DNA from: Halopseudomonas nanhaiensis
GTDB taxonomy: Bacteria > Pseudomonadota > Gammaproteobacteria > Pseudomonadales > Pseudomonadaceae
Direction of reading: 5' to 3'
DNA: 64,000 bases
Assembly (NCBI RefSeq): GCF_020025155.1
Contig: NZ_CP073751.1
Span: forward strand, 1,612,001 to 1,676,000
In this document: in pieces, positions 34,971 through 44,747 of the stretch
Layout: every line of letters begins with the position of its first letter
Position numbering within the stretch: the first letter of the stretch is position 1
The notes under the pieces: model-generated
Told to the model about the DNA's origin: nothing
What the model saw: the letters and a program-made list of their open reading frames with translations, nothing else
Database searches by the model: none
Position numbers and translations under genes: made by a program

Positions 34971-35444
34971 TCAGCCCTTCACGCTCACCTCAGGCAGGAC
35001 GGGGCGGGGCAGACTGACCTTTTCCGTTGGCGCCATGACCGTAGCGACGCCGTCGACTACCCGTTTACCATCCTGATTGAACACGCGAGTGGCCACACGC
35101 ACGCGGTTCTTCGGCAGCTTCTCGAGGATTTCCAGTTCGACGCGAATGGCGTCCTGCAACCGTACCGGTCTAAGAAAAGTCATCTCCTGTCCTATATAAA
35201 TGCTGCCCGGCCCCGGCAGCTCGCAGGCGATGGCAGCGGAGATCAGCGCGCCGGAGAACATACCGTGGGCTATCCGGCCCTTGAATGGCGTAGCCGCAGC
35301 GAAGTCCTCGTCCAGGTGGACGGGATTCACGTCACCGGACACCGCTGCGAACAGCATCAGATCGCGCTCCGTGACCCTGTGGGTCACCTCTGCCTTGTCG
35401 CCAACAGCCAGTTCGTCATAGGTGCGGTTGCTCAACATGTCCAT
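34971..35444 (-). CDS. phaJ: (R)-specific enoyl-CoA hydratase, PhaJ4-like MaoC dehydratase
   Basis: A 157-residue single hot-dog MaoC protein. The hydratase motif DVNPVHLDEDFAA contains the catalytic Asp and His, and RIAHGMFSGALISAAIACELPGPG is typical of PhaJ4. The enzyme converts enoyl-CoA from beta-oxidation to (R)-3-hydroxyacyl-CoA for polyhydroxyalkanoate synthesis. The ATG at 35444 is used because the upstream frame lacks family similarity. It is divergent from fadD across 250 bp, matching the phaJ4-fadD arrangement of other Pseudomonas. Confidence 0.9.
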   Translation of the reverse strand: MDMLSNRTYDELAVGDKAEVTHRVTERDLMLFAAVSGDVNPVHLDEDFAAATPFKGRIAHGMFSGALISAAIACELPGPGSIYIGQEMTFLRPVRLQDAIRVELEILEKLPKNRVRVATRVFNQDGKRVVDGVATVMAPTEKVSLPRPVLPEVSVKG

Positions 35445-35694
35445 ACAGGTTCCTTCAATCGTCTTTGGTGGGTGAAGCGTTATGCGTTGCCTTGCTCCGG
35501 GCGAGTTGCGACAGATGGCACTTTCATATACCAAATGAAACAGAACGGGGTTTCACGTTCCAGGGCAATGCTGGTAATTTTGCCGATCAGGCGTTTTCGC
35601 ATGACCATTCAACTCCGTCCGGCGTGGCGGAGTGACGATAAGCAGGCGCACCAGCGCCGCCATACACCGCACAACGGGGAAGAGGATAAGAATA

Positions 35695-37380
35695 ATGGAA
35701 GCATCGTTCTGGAGTGACAAGCGTCCGGCGGGCGTGCCGAACGATATCGATCTGACCGAGTACAGCTCGATCATCGATGTCTTCGAACGCTCCTGCAAGA
35801 AGTACGCTGACCGTCCCGCTTTCAGCAACATGGGCGAAACAATGACCTACGGCGAGCTGGATCGCCAGTCTGCTGCATTCGCCAGTTACCTCCAGAACCA
35901 CACCGATCTGCAGCCGGGCGACCGCATCGCAGTGCAGATGCCCAACGTCCTGCAATTCCCCATTGCGGTCTTCGGCGCCATTCGCGCCGGCCTGATCATC
36001 GTCAATACCAACCCGTTGTACACCGCGCGGGAAATGCGCCATCAGTTCACCGATTCCGGTGCCAAGGCGCTGGTCTACATGAACGTGTTCGGCCACCTGG
36101 TCCAGGAGGTATTGCCCGATACCGGAATCAAATACCTGTTCGAGGCCCGTATGGGCGACATGCTCAGCCCGCTCAAGGGCTTCATGGTCAATACCGTCGT
36201 CAAGCGTGTGAAAAAGATGGTGCCCGCCTATGATCTGCCCCAGGCGGTGTCATTCAAGACTGCGCTCGCGCGCAGCAAGGGCGAATCGCCCAAGCCGGTT
36301 GCCAAGACGCTGGACGATGTGGCGGTATTGCAATACACCGGCGGGACCACCGGTGTCGCCAAGGGTGCCATGCTGACCCACGGCAATCTTGTCGCCAACA
36401 TGTTGCAGGTGTACGCCAACATGCAGCAGGTCGACAAGGACGGCAAAAGGATCATGAGTGATGCCGGCGAGACCGTCATCGCACCACTGCCGCTGTACCA
36501 TATCTTCGCGTTTACGGCGAACCTCATGTGCATGATGCTCGCCGGCAACCACAATGTCCTGATCACCAATCCACGAGATATCTCTGGCTTCGTCAAGGAA
36601 CTGAAGAAGTGGAAGTTCTCTTCCATCGTCGGTCTCAACACGCTGTTCGTAGCGCTGATGGAGCATCCCGAGTTCAGCGAAGTCGACTTCTCCAATCTGA
36701 AAAGCACCACCTCCGGCGGTACGGCGCTGGTCAAGGCGACGGCCGAGCGCTGGGAAGGCAAGACCGGCAGCCGAATCGGTGAAGGCTATGGTCTGACCGA
36801 GTGCTCTCCGGTGGTCTGTTCCAGCCCGGGTGACGGTCTGGCGAGGCTGGGTACGGTTGGCCTGGCGGTTCCGGGTACCTCGCTGAAAGTGATCGATGAC
36901 GACGGCAACGAGATGCCGATCGGCGAGCGCGGCGAACTGTGCGTCAAGGGCCCGCAGGTCATGAAGGGTTACTGGGAACGGCCAGATGCCACCGCAGAGA
37001 GCATCGATGCGGACGGCTGGCTGAAAACCGGTGACATCGCCATTATCGATGAGGACGGCTTCGTCAGCATCGTCGACCGCAAGAAGGATCTGATCATCGT
37101 TTCCGGCTTCAACGTCTATCCGAACGAGATCGAGGACGTGGTCGCAGCTCACCCGAAGGTGGCCAACGCCGCAGCAATCGGCGTGCCTGACGAGAAGTCC
37201 GGTGAAGCCGTGAAGCTGTTCGTGGTGCCCAGCGCCGACGATCTGACGATCGATGAGCTCAAGGCCTACTGCCGCGCCAACTTCACGGGCTACAAGGTCC
37301 CGCGTCACTACGAGATTCGTGATTCGCTGCCGATGACGCCGGTTGGAAAGATCCTGCGTCGCGAGCTGCGCGACAAGTAA
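35695..37380 (+). CDS. fadD: Long-chain fatty-acid-CoA ligase (first of tandem pair)
   Basis: A 561-residue acyl-CoA synthetase. The ATP/AMP-binding signature YTGGTTGVAKGAMLTHGNL lies near residue 215, GYGLTECSP near 365, DRKKDLIIVSGFNVYPNEIE near 462 and the C-terminal GKILRREL carries the catalytic Lys. It activates exogenous fatty acids for beta-oxidation at the inner membrane. The ATG at 35695 (MEASFWSDKRPAGVP) follows GAGGAT. By gene order it corresponds to the FadD2-like member. Its product is closely related to that of the next gene over its whole length. Confidence 0.95.
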   Translation: MEASFWSDKRPAGVPNDIDLTEYSSIIDVFERSCKKYADRPAFSNMGETMTYGELDRQSAAFASYLQNHTDLQPGDRIAVQMPNVLQFPIAVFGAIRAGLIIVNTNPLYTAREMRHQFTDSGAKALVYMNVFGHLVQEVLPDTGIKYLFEARMGDMLSPLKGFMVNTVVKRVKKMVPAYDLPQAVSFKTALARSKGESPKPVAKTLDDVAVLQYTGGTTGVAKGAMLTHGNLVANMLQVYANMQQVDKDGKRIMSDAGETVIAPLPLYHIFAFTANLMCMMLAGNHNVLITNPRDISGFVKELKKWKFSSIVGLNTLFVALMEHPEFSEVDFSNLKSTTSGGTALVKATAERWEGKTGSRIGEGYGLTECSPVVCSSPGDGLARLGTVGLAVPGTSLKVIDDDGNEMPIGERGELCVKGPQVMKGYWERPDATAESIDADGWLKTGDIAIIDEDGFVSIVDRKKDLIIVSGFNVYPNEIEDVVAAHPKVANAAAIGVPDEKSGEAVKLFVVPSADDLTIDELKAYCRANFTGYKVPRHYEIRDSLPMTPVGKILRRELRDK

Positions 37381-37388
37381 GGCTTTTG

Positions 37389-37410
37389 GCGGCCCCGACT
37401 CCGGGGCCGC
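37389..37410 (+). terminator. GC-rich hairpin after the first fadD
   Basis: GCGGCCCCG and CGGGGCCGC form a perfect 9-bp stem with loop ACTC, 9 bp after the stop. Only a weak T-run (TTCCC) follows, so termination may be partial and the second fadD may also have its own promoter in the 258-bp gap. Confidence 0.5.
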
Positions 37411-37639
37411 TTCCCATTGCGAGTTTGTCTCGCTTCGCGACACTTCTTCGAAATACCTGAAGTAACGGCCTCATACTGGCCCGGGTATGCAAAACCTGCT
37501 AGGCTTCGGCCACTTTTCGACCGCAGCTGAGATATCGTTCACGAACTGCCTCGAAAAGCTCAGAACATCTATAAGAGTACCATCCCAAGAGAGAACATCG
37601 GTTGCAGGACGACCGAGCATGTTTCAGGAGCGAGCACGC

Positions 37640-39325
37640 ATGCTTGAAAATTTCTGGAAGGACAAGTATCCCAAGGGTCTCCCCACCGAGATCAACCCGG
37701 ATCAATACCCCAACATCCTCGCTGTAATGAAGGAGTCCTGCCAAAAGTTCGGCGACAAACCGGCCTTCACCAACCTCGGCAAGACCATCACGTACGGCGA
37801 GCTGTATCGTCTTTCCGGTGAATTCGCTGCCTACCTGCAAAACCACACGGATCTGCAGCCTGGTGATCGCATCGCCATTCAGATGCCCAACGTGCTGCAA
37901 TATCCGGTAGCGGTGTTTGGCGCCCTGCGCGCAGGCTTCGTGGTGGTCAACACCAATCCGCTGTACACCGCGCGGGAAATGGAACATCAGTTCAATGATT
38001 CCGGCGCCAAAGCGCTGGTGTGCCTGGCCAACATGGCTCACCTGGCAGAGCAGGTGGTTCCCAAGACAGGTGTAAAGACGGTCATCGTGACCGAGGTCGG
38101 CGATCTGCTGCCGCCGGTCAAGCGCCTGCTGATCAACTTCGTCATCCGCAGCGTGAAGAAGATGGTACCGGCCTACAGTATTCCCGGCATGGTCAAGTTC
38201 AACGACGCCATGGCGAAGGGCAAGGGGGCCCGGTTTACTGAAGCGAGCCCGACCAACGACGACATCGCCGTGCTGCAATACACCGGTGGCACCACCGGCG
38301 TGGCCAAGGGCGCCATGCTCACCCATCGCAACCTCGTCGCCAACATGCTGCAGAGCAAGGCGTTGATGGGTTCGAACATGATCGATGGCGAAGAGGTCAT
38401 CATCTGTCCGCTACCGCTGTATCACATCTACGCCTTCACCTTTCATTGCATGGCGATGATGATCAGCGGTAATCACAACATTCTGATCACCAATCCGCGT
38501 GATATTCCGGCGTTCGTCAAAGAGCTGTCGAAGGTCAAGTTTTCCGGCTTCGTCGGCTTGAACACGCTGTTCGTGGCGCTGGCCAACGACGAAAACTTTC
38601 GCAAGCTGGATTTCTCCAACTTCAAGGTCACCTTGTCCGGCGGCATGGCCCTGCAGCTGGCGACTGCCGAGCGCTGGAAGCAGGTTACCGGCTGCCAGAT
38701 CTGCGAAGGGTACGGCATGACCGAAACCAGCCCGGTCGCCACCGTCAACCCGATTGATGCCGTGCAGCTGGGTACCATCGGCATCCCGGTTCCGTCCACC
38801 CTGTGCAAGATCATCGACGACGCGGGCAATGAAGTGCCCCTGGGCGAGCGCGGCGAGCTGTGCGTGAAGGGCCCGCAGGTGATGAAGGGCTATTGGAAGC
38901 GCGAAGACGCCACCGCCGAAATCCTCGACAGCGAAGGCTGGTTGAAGACCGGTGATATCGCGATCATTCAGGAAGATGGTTACCTGCGCATCGTTGACCG
39001 GAAGAAGGACATGATTCTGGTGTCCGGCTTCAACGTCTATCCGAACGAACTGGAAGATGTCATGGCATCGATCCCCGGTGTGGCCCAGTGCGCCGCGATC
39101 GGCGTGCCGGATGAGAAGTCCGGCGAGGCGATCAAGGTATTTCTGGTCAAGGCGCCCGGCGCCAAGCTGACCGAGCAGCAGGTCAAGGATCATATGCGTG
39201 AGAATCTGACGGCATACAAGGTGCCGAGGTACGTGGAATTCCGCGACGCCCTGCCGACCACCAACGTGGGCAAGATTCTGCGTCGTGAGCTGCGCGATGA
39301 AGAGTTGAAGAAGCTCGGCAAGTAA
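37640..39325 (+). CDS. fadD: Long-chain fatty-acid-CoA ligase (second of tandem pair)
   Basis: A 561-residue FadD-type ligase that matches its neighbour in length and motifs: YTGGTTGVAKGAMLTHRNL, GYGMTETSP, DRKKDMILVSGFNVYPNELE and GKILRREL. AGGAG lies 9 nt before the ATG at 37640 (MLENFWKDKYPKGLPTEI, the conserved FadD1 start); the frame runs further upstream without family support. The tandem fadD pair is conserved in Pseudomonas, where the two enzymes differ in chain-length preference and induction. A strong terminator follows. Confidence 0.95.
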   Translation: MLENFWKDKYPKGLPTEINPDQYPNILAVMKESCQKFGDKPAFTNLGKTITYGELYRLSGEFAAYLQNHTDLQPGDRIAIQMPNVLQYPVAVFGALRAGFVVVNTNPLYTAREMEHQFNDSGAKALVCLANMAHLAEQVVPKTGVKTVIVTEVGDLLPPVKRLLINFVIRSVKKMVPAYSIPGMVKFNDAMAKGKGARFTEASPTNDDIAVLQYTGGTTGVAKGAMLTHRNLVANMLQSKALMGSNMIDGEEVIICPLPLYHIYAFTFHCMAMMISGNHNILITNPRDIPAFVKELSKVKFSGFVGLNTLFVALANDENFRKLDFSNFKVTLSGGMALQLATAERWKQVTGCQICEGYGMTETSPVATVNPIDAVQLGTIGIPVPSTLCKIIDDAGNEVPLGERGELCVKGPQVMKGYWKREDATAEILDSEGWLKTGDIAIIQEDGYLRIVDRKKDMILVSGFNVYPNELEDVMASIPGVAQCAAIGVPDEKSGEAIKVFLVKAPGAKLTEQQVKDHMRENLTAYKVPRYVEFRDALPTTNVGKILRRELRDEELKKLGK

Positions 39326-39338
39326 CACGGCCGCTGCA

Positions 39339-39372
39339 GAAAACACCCCGCCCAGGCGGGGTGTTTTCGTTT
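39339..39372 (+). terminator. Rho-independent terminator of the second fadD
   Basis: GAAAACACCCCGC and GCGGGGTGTTTTC form a perfect 13-bp stem with a short loop and are followed by GTTTTA. It lies 13 bp after the stop. Confidence 0.9.
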
Positions 39373-39408
39373 TACTGCCCTGTCCACCTCTAGATGCCTG
39401 CGAACCCC

Positions 39409-39760
39409 ATTCGCGCCGCGGACGGCGCTCCCACAACTAAGGCCAAAACGACCGCCGGTTTTCTGTAGGAGCGGACCTGGCCGCGAAGCAGGATGCACGA
39501 ACCCTTCGCGCCCAGGTGCGCTCCTACAACGACATGTGCGCGCCCCAACGGTAGGAGCGGCGCCCTCGCCGTGATGGGGCTATCGGGCTCCGCCATCGCG
39601 CTGGGGGACGGCGCTCCCACACACAAGGCCCAAACCACCGCCAATTCTTGTGTAGGAGCGGACCTGGCCGCGAAGAAGAATGCACAAAGCCCCTTCGCGC
39701 CCAGGTGCGCTTCTACATAACTGCCGAACCAATGCGAGTTTTTTAGGCGCGGACCTTGCG
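39409..39760. repeat. REP/REPIN cluster between fadD and hrpA
   Basis: Six recognisable REP palindromes lie at about 39409-39436 (minus, degenerate), 39464-39488 (plus, GCGG/CCGC), 39504-39528 (minus, GCGC/GCGC), 39551-39576 (plus, GCGGCG stem with one mismatch), 39594-39621 (minus, degenerate) and the pair 39651-39675 / 39692-39716. A worn copy follows near 39743. The first and last pairs are the same REPIN type, 187 bp apart, separated by a different, worn REPIN. The cluster fills most of the 500-bp gap between fadD and hrpA. Confidence 0.88.
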
Positions 39761-39825
39761 GTATGCCAGCTTGCTCTACCTTCTGCCCCTCGACAGCCTA
39801 GCCCGCGCACCAGACAATACGCACC

Positions 39826-42800
39826 ATGACCGATTCGCATATTCCCACCCCCGATTTCAGCCACGCCATGGCCGCCGACCGGCATCGCCTGTCGCGCCAA
39901 TTCAACGACCTTCGCAAGAAACCCGATCCCGGCGCACAGGCGAAATGGCTGGAACGCTTCCAGACGTCCTGCGCGCGGGTCGAACAGCGCCGTCAGAACG
40001 TTCCACGCATCCGTTATGACGATAACCTGCCTATCGCCGCCAAGCGCGAAGAGATTTCGGCGGCGATTCGCGATAATCAGGTGGTGGTGATCGCCGGCGA
40101 GACCGGCTCGGGTAAAACGACCCAGATCCCCAAGATCTGCCTCGAGCTAGGCAGAGGCGTGCACGGTCTGATTGGCCACACCCAGCCGCGCCGCCTCGCT
40201 GCACGCAGCGTAGCGGCGCGTGTGGCCGAAGAGCTCGGCACGCCCCTCGGCGAAACCGTCGGCTACCAGGTGCGCTTCACCGACCAGAGCAGCGAGAGCA
40301 CGCTGGTCAAACTGATGACCGACGGCATCCTGCTGGCTGAAACCCAGAATGATCGATTTCTCAATCGCTACGACACGCTAATCATCGACGAGGCCCACGA
40401 GCGCAGTCTGAATATCGACTTCCTGCTCGGCTATCTGAAAACCATCCTGCCCCGGCGCCCCGACCTCAAGGTCATCATCACCTCGGCGACCATCGATCTT
40501 GAACGGTTCTCCGCGCACTTCGACGGCGCGCCGATCATCGAGGTTTCCGGGCGTACCTTCCCGGTCGATGTCTGGTATCGCCCTCTGTCTGCCGAGATGG
40601 ACGAGGAGGGTAATCGCGTTGAGGAAGATCTGAGTATCGACCAGGGCATCCTCGCTGCCCTGCGCGAGATCGATGAACACGAGAAGGCCACGCGCGGGCT
40701 GCCGGGGGACGTGCTGATCTTCCTCCCGGGCGAGCGGGAAATCCGCGACACCGCCGAGTACCTGCGCAAGGCCAACCTGCGGCACACCGAAATCATGCCG
40801 CTGTATGCGCGGTTGTCAGCGGCCGAACAGCAGAAGATCTTCGCGCCGCATTCCGGTCGCCGCGTAGTGCTCGCCACCAACGTTGCCGAAACGTCGCTGA
40901 CCGTGCCGGGAATTCTCTACGTCATCGATCCTGGCGAGGCGCGTATCAGCCGCTACAGTCCGCGCTCCAAGGTCCAGCGGTTGCCCGTCGAGCCAGTGTC
41001 CCAGGCCAGCGCCAATCAGCGCAAGGGGCGCTGCGGGCGCGTGGCCCCGGGCATCTGCATTCGCTTGTACAGCGAGGACGACTTCAACAGCCGCCCGGCG
41101 TTTACCGACCCGGAAATCCTCCGTACCAACCTGGCCGCGGTCATCCTGCAGATGCTGCATCTGCGCCTGGGCCGGATCGAGGACTTCCCCTTTATCGAGC
41201 CGCCGGATGGCCGCGCGATCAGTGACGGCTTCACCCTGCTGCAGGAACTGGCGGCAGTGGATCGCAGCGGTGCCATCAGCGAGATCGGCCGGCAACTCGC
41301 CAGACTTCCGGTCGACCCGCGTATCGGCCGCATGCTGCTGGAGGCGGTCACCCAGAACTGCCTGGACGAAATGCTGATTATCGCCAGTGGTCTTTCGGTG
41401 CAGGACCCCCGCGAACGGCCGGTTGAGCGTCAACAGGCGTCCGATCAGGCGCACGCGCAATGGGCCGATGACACATCCGACTTCGCTGCCTTCGTCAACC
41501 TGTGGCGCGGCTTTGAAGAGCAGCGTCAGGCCATGAGCCAGAACCAGCTGCGCAGCTGGTGTAGGCGAAACTTTCTCAATTACCTGCGGATGCGCGAATG
41601 GCGCGAGACGCACCGCCAGCTGCTGCTCACCTGTCGCGACATGGGCTTCAAGCCCGGCGCCGAGCCCGCCGGCGCCGACCCGATACACAAGGCGCTGCTC
41701 GCGGGGCTGCTCAGTCACCTGGGCAACAAGACCGAAGACGGCGATTACATGGGCGCGCGCCAACGGCGTTTCATGATTCATCCATCGTCCAAACTGGCGA
41801 AGAAGCGCCCGGCCTGGATCATGGTCGCCGAACTCACCGAGACGCGCCGGCTGTACGGACGCATCGCTGCCAAGCTCGATCCGGACTGGGTCGAGCCGCT
41901 GGCCGGTCATCTGGTCAAGACCAGCCACAGCGAACCACACTGGGAGAAGAAGCGCGGCCAGGTGATTGCCTACGAGCAGGTCAGCTTGTACGGCCTGGTT
42001 ATCGTCCCCAAACGGCGCGTGCACTTCGGGCCGATCGACCCGGTCGTTGCGCGCGAAATATTCATCCGTCAGGCGCTGGTTGGCGGTGAATGGCACGGTA
42101 AGGCGGCATTCAATAAGGCCAACCAGGCGCTGCTCGAGCAACTCGACGCACTCGAAGCCAAGGCTCGCAAGCGCGACATTCTGGTCGATGACGAGACGCT
42201 GTTCCGCTATTTCGACGCGCGTGTGCCGGAAAACATCTTCCAGCTAGCCAGCTTCGAGCGCTGGCTTAAGAAGTCGAGCGCGGAGGATCCAAAGCTGCTG
42301 CACATGACTCGTGACGATCTGTTGCAGCGCGACGCCAACGAGATTACGGCCGAGCAGTACCCGGACACCTGGCGTTGGGAGAGGGTGGCGTTGCCGCTGT
42401 CCTATCACTTCGAGCCCAACCATCCGGCCGATGGCGTCACGCTACGTGTGCCGGCCGCGCTCCTGCGGCAGCTTCCGGAAGAGCGTCTGGAGTGGCTGGT
42501 TCCCGGCCTGATCTATGACAAGTGCCTGGCTCTGGTCCGCGGCCTGCCCAAGAGCCTGCGCAAGAACTTCGTGCCGGTACCGGATTTCGTCCGTGCGGCG
42601 CTCGAGCGCATGCCGTTCGGGCAGGGCAGTCTGACCCAGGTCTTGGCCCGCGAGCTGACGCGGATGACCGGTGCCCGTCTTCCTGAGGACGCCTGGGCGG
42701 ACATCGAGCTCGAGCCGCATTTGCAGATGCGCATTGAGGTTGTCGATGCCCAAGGCCGCGAGATCGTCTCGGGTCGCGATTATGGCGAACTCTGCGCGCG

Positions 42801-43716
42801 TCTCGCTGACCAGCCGATCGAAGCTGCCGCGCCGGCCGCACTCAGGACCGAAGAAGCGGCTCGGCCTGCCGGTACCGCCGCATTACCGGAACAGGTCAGC
42901 CGCCGCCAGGCCGGCATCGATGTCACCTTCTGGCCGGCCTGGGTCGACCAGGGCGACTCGGTAGTGGAGGAGCTGTTCGACATTCAGGCGCAGGCCGAGG
43001 CAGCGCACCGCCGGGGGGTCCAGCGATTGCTGCTGCAGGCGATGCCCGAACAGGCAAAGTTCCTGCGGCAGAAGGTGACCGCGCTGAAGGATGCATCGAT
43101 CTACTACCGCGAGTTGGGCACCGTGCAGCAACTGACCGATGACGTACTGCTGGCAGCGCTTGATCAGGTCTGCCTGCAACCGTTGGATACGCTGCCTCGA
43201 GACCCCCAGGCGCTTGCTGCCTGCGTCGAACGCGGGCGCGCAGAGTGGGTGCCGGCCACGGAGAAGCTCGCCGGCCGCGTGCTGAGCATTCTCAAGGACT
43301 GGCACGCGGTACAGAAGCGACTCAAGGGACGCATTGACCTGTCGTGGGCCATGGCGCTCAACGATATTCGCGAGCAGCTGGCACATCTCGTTTATCGCGG
43401 CTTCGTCCGGGATGTGCCGGGGGAATGGCTTGAACAATACCCTCGCTACTTTGCGGCCTTGCAGCAGCGTCTGGACAAACTCGGCAGTCAGGTACAGCGT
43501 GATCGAGTCTGGACCGACGAGATTCAGCACCTGTGGCAGCAGTACTCGGCGAGGCTGGAAAAGCACCGCCAGGAAGGTCGGGTGGATCCGCGTCTGCAGA
43601 CCTGGCGCTGGGCACTGGAGGAGTATCGGGTGTCACTGTTCGCGCAGCAGCTGGGCACGAAAATGCCGGTTTCGATCAAGCGACTGCAAAAACTTTGGCA
43701 GGAAATCACAGCTTGA
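39826..43716 (+). CDS. hrpA: ATP-dependent RNA helicase HrpA (DEAH box)
   Basis: A 1296-residue DEAH-box helicase. Walker A GETGSGKTTQ is near residue 92, DEAH in IIDEAHERSLN near 188, SAT in ITSATIDLERF, and motif VI in QRKGRCGRVAPG near 400. The HA2 and OB regions follow, and the long C-terminal extension is typical of HrpA. Length matches the family (about 1300). In bacteria HrpA resolves collided or stalled ribosomes. The ATG used begins MTDSHIPTPDFSHAMAADRH. It is followed by a hydrolase-like gene after 48 bp. Confidence 0.95.
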   Translation: MTDSHIPTPDFSHAMAADRHRLSRQFNDLRKKPDPGAQAKWLERFQTSCARVEQRRQNVPRIRYDDNLPIAAKREEISAAIRDNQVVVIAGETGSGKTTQIPKICLELGRGVHGLIGHTQPRRLAARSVAARVAEELGTPLGETVGYQVRFTDQSSESTLVKLMTDGILLAETQNDRFLNRYDTLIIDEAHERSLNIDFLLGYLKTILPRRPDLKVIITSATIDLERFSAHFDGAPIIEVSGRTFPVDVWYRPLSAEMDEEGNRVEEDLSIDQGILAALREIDEHEKATRGLPGDVLIFLPGEREIRDTAEYLRKANLRHTEIMPLYARLSAAEQQKIFAPHSGRRVVLATNVAETSLTVPGILYVIDPGEARISRYSPRSKVQRLPVEPVSQASANQRKGRCGRVAPGICIRLYSEDDFNSRPAFTDPEILRTNLAAVILQMLHLRLGRIEDFPFIEPPDGRAISDGFTLLQELAAVDRSGAISEIGRQLARLPVDPRIGRMLLEAVTQNCLDEMLIIASGLSVQDPRERPVERQQASDQAHAQWADDTSDFAAFVNLWRGFEEQRQAMSQNQLRSWCRRNFLNYLRMREWRETHRQLLLTCRDMGFKPGAEPAGADPIHKALLAGLLSHLGNKTEDGDYMGARQRRFMIHPSSKLAKKRPAWIMVAELTETRRLYGRIAAKLDPDWVEPLAGHLVKTSHSEPHWEKKRGQVIAYEQVSLYGLVIVPKRRVHFGPIDPVVAREIFIRQALVGGEWHGKAAFNKANQALLEQLDALEAKARKRDILVDDETLFRYFDARVPENIFQLASFERWLKKSSAEDPKLLHMTRDDLLQRDANEITAEQYPDTWRWERVALPLSYHFEPNHPADGVTLRVPAALLRQLPEERLEWLVPGLIYDKCLALVRGLPKSLRKNFVPVPDFVRAALERMPFGQGSLTQVLARELTRMTGARLPEDAWADIELEPHLQMRIEVVDAQGREIVSGRDYGELCARLADQPIEAAAPAALRTEEAARPAGTAALPEQVSRRQAGIDVTFWPAWVDQGDSVVEELFDIQAQAEAAHRRGVQRLLLQAMPEQAKFLRQKVTALKDASIYYRELGTVQQLTDDVLLAALDQVCLQPLDTLPRDPQALAACVERGRAEWVPATEKLAGRVLSILKDWHAVQKRLKGRIDLSWAMALNDIREQLAHLVYRGFVRDVPGEWLEQYPRYFAALQQRLDKLGSQVQRDRVWTDEIQHLWQQYSARLEKHRQEGRVDPRLQTWRWALEEYRVSLFAQQLGTKMPVSIKRLQKLWQEITA

Positions 43717-43764
43717 TCCGCCTGCAGTCGCTAGACTGGCCTATCGCTTCGCAAAGGATCGACC

Positions 43765-44697
43765 GTGCCCGACATTACCGTCACTACATTGCAGTGCGCA
43801 GTTACTGCGGATATTTCCCTGGAGGTTCGGCGGCTCTTCGCTGATCCCGGCGGCCCGGCCGTGTTGCTGGTGCACGGGTTGGTCGAGGACGGAGGCGTAT
43901 TCTGTCCGCGCAACGGCGCGGGCCTGGCTGTCTTTCTCGCCGAAGCAGGGTTCGATGTCTTCGTACCCGATCTGCGCGGTCACGGCGCCAGCCCGCCGAA
44001 GCTGGGTCCAGGCGTTTCGATCACCCAGCACGCTATGGTCGTGCAGGATATCCCCGCACTGTTCGAGCTGATCGAGAATCATCATCCCGGTGAGCCGGTC
44101 TTCGCTGCAGGGCACGCCTGGGGCAGTGTGTTGCTGGCGGCCGCGCTGATTCGTCAGCCGGTTTGGCTTGACCGCATTGCCGGCCTCATGCACTTTGCCA
44201 GTCGACGCGTCGCTCGTAACGGGGGCTGGCGCCAGCGACTGATGCTCGACACGCTTTGGGGAAAGGTGATGCCCGCTTTAGGCCGGCGCCAGGGGTTGAT
44301 TCCCGCACGCTCACTGGGCATCGGCTCGAATGACGTATCCCTTGATCTGCACGCCGGACAACTGGCCTGGTCTCGTGCCGCCGAATGGCGTGATCTGGAC
44401 GACGGATTCGACTATGCTTTGGGGCTAGAAGAACTGTCCTGGCCGCCAGGGTTGTATCTTGCGGGCAAGGATGACAAATATCTGGGTCAGTTTGATGACG
44501 TCAAGGCGTTCGCCCGAGGGTTCGGGCCACATGACATGCAAATGATCCTGCTGCAGAAAGGGACCGGCTGCTCCCGCGATTATGGCCACAATGACCTGCT
44601 CATCCATCCGCAGGCCACACTGGACCATTTCCCCCTGGTGCTGGCCTGGATGCAGCAGCGACTCCACGGGGCGAAGACCGCCGGGAACGCTGCCTGA
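43765..44697 (+). CDS. Alpha/beta-hydrolase-fold protein lacking the nucleophile serine
   Basis: A 310-residue alpha/beta-hydrolase-fold protein. The oxyanion segment LLVHGLVEDGGVF, the strand PDLRGHGAS and the triad-type His region (YGHNDLLIHP near the C-terminus) are present. The nucleophile elbow, normally GxSxG, reads GHAWGS, with Ala (codon GCC) at the serine position near residue 115. The protein may therefore be catalytically inactive, use another chemistry, or be a binding protein. It lies between hrpA and the KAS III gene (50 bp upstream of it), so a link to acyl-chain metabolism is possible but inferred. Confidence 0.85.
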   Translation: MPDITVTTLQCAVTADISLEVRRLFADPGGPAVLLVHGLVEDGGVFCPRNGAGLAVFLAEAGFDVFVPDLRGHGASPPKLGPGVSITQHAMVVQDIPALFELIENHHPGEPVFAAGHAWGSVLLAAALIRQPVWLDRIAGLMHFASRRVARNGGWRQRLMLDTLWGKVMPALGRRQGLIPARSLGIGSNDVSLDLHAGQLAWSRAAEWRDLDDGFDYALGLEELSWPPGLYLAGKDDKYLGQFDDVKAFARGFGPHDMQMILLQKGTGCSRDYGHNDLLIHPQATLDHFPLVLAWMQQRLHGAKTAGNAA

Positions 44698-44747
44698 TCG
44701 ACCTGCGGCTTACCACGACATTGCCAACACTATAAAGAGGACCGACC

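Noticed and set aside
40816..42141. 441-codon frame antisense to hrpA
   Set aside because: Shadow of the helicase gene with no domain or start signal.
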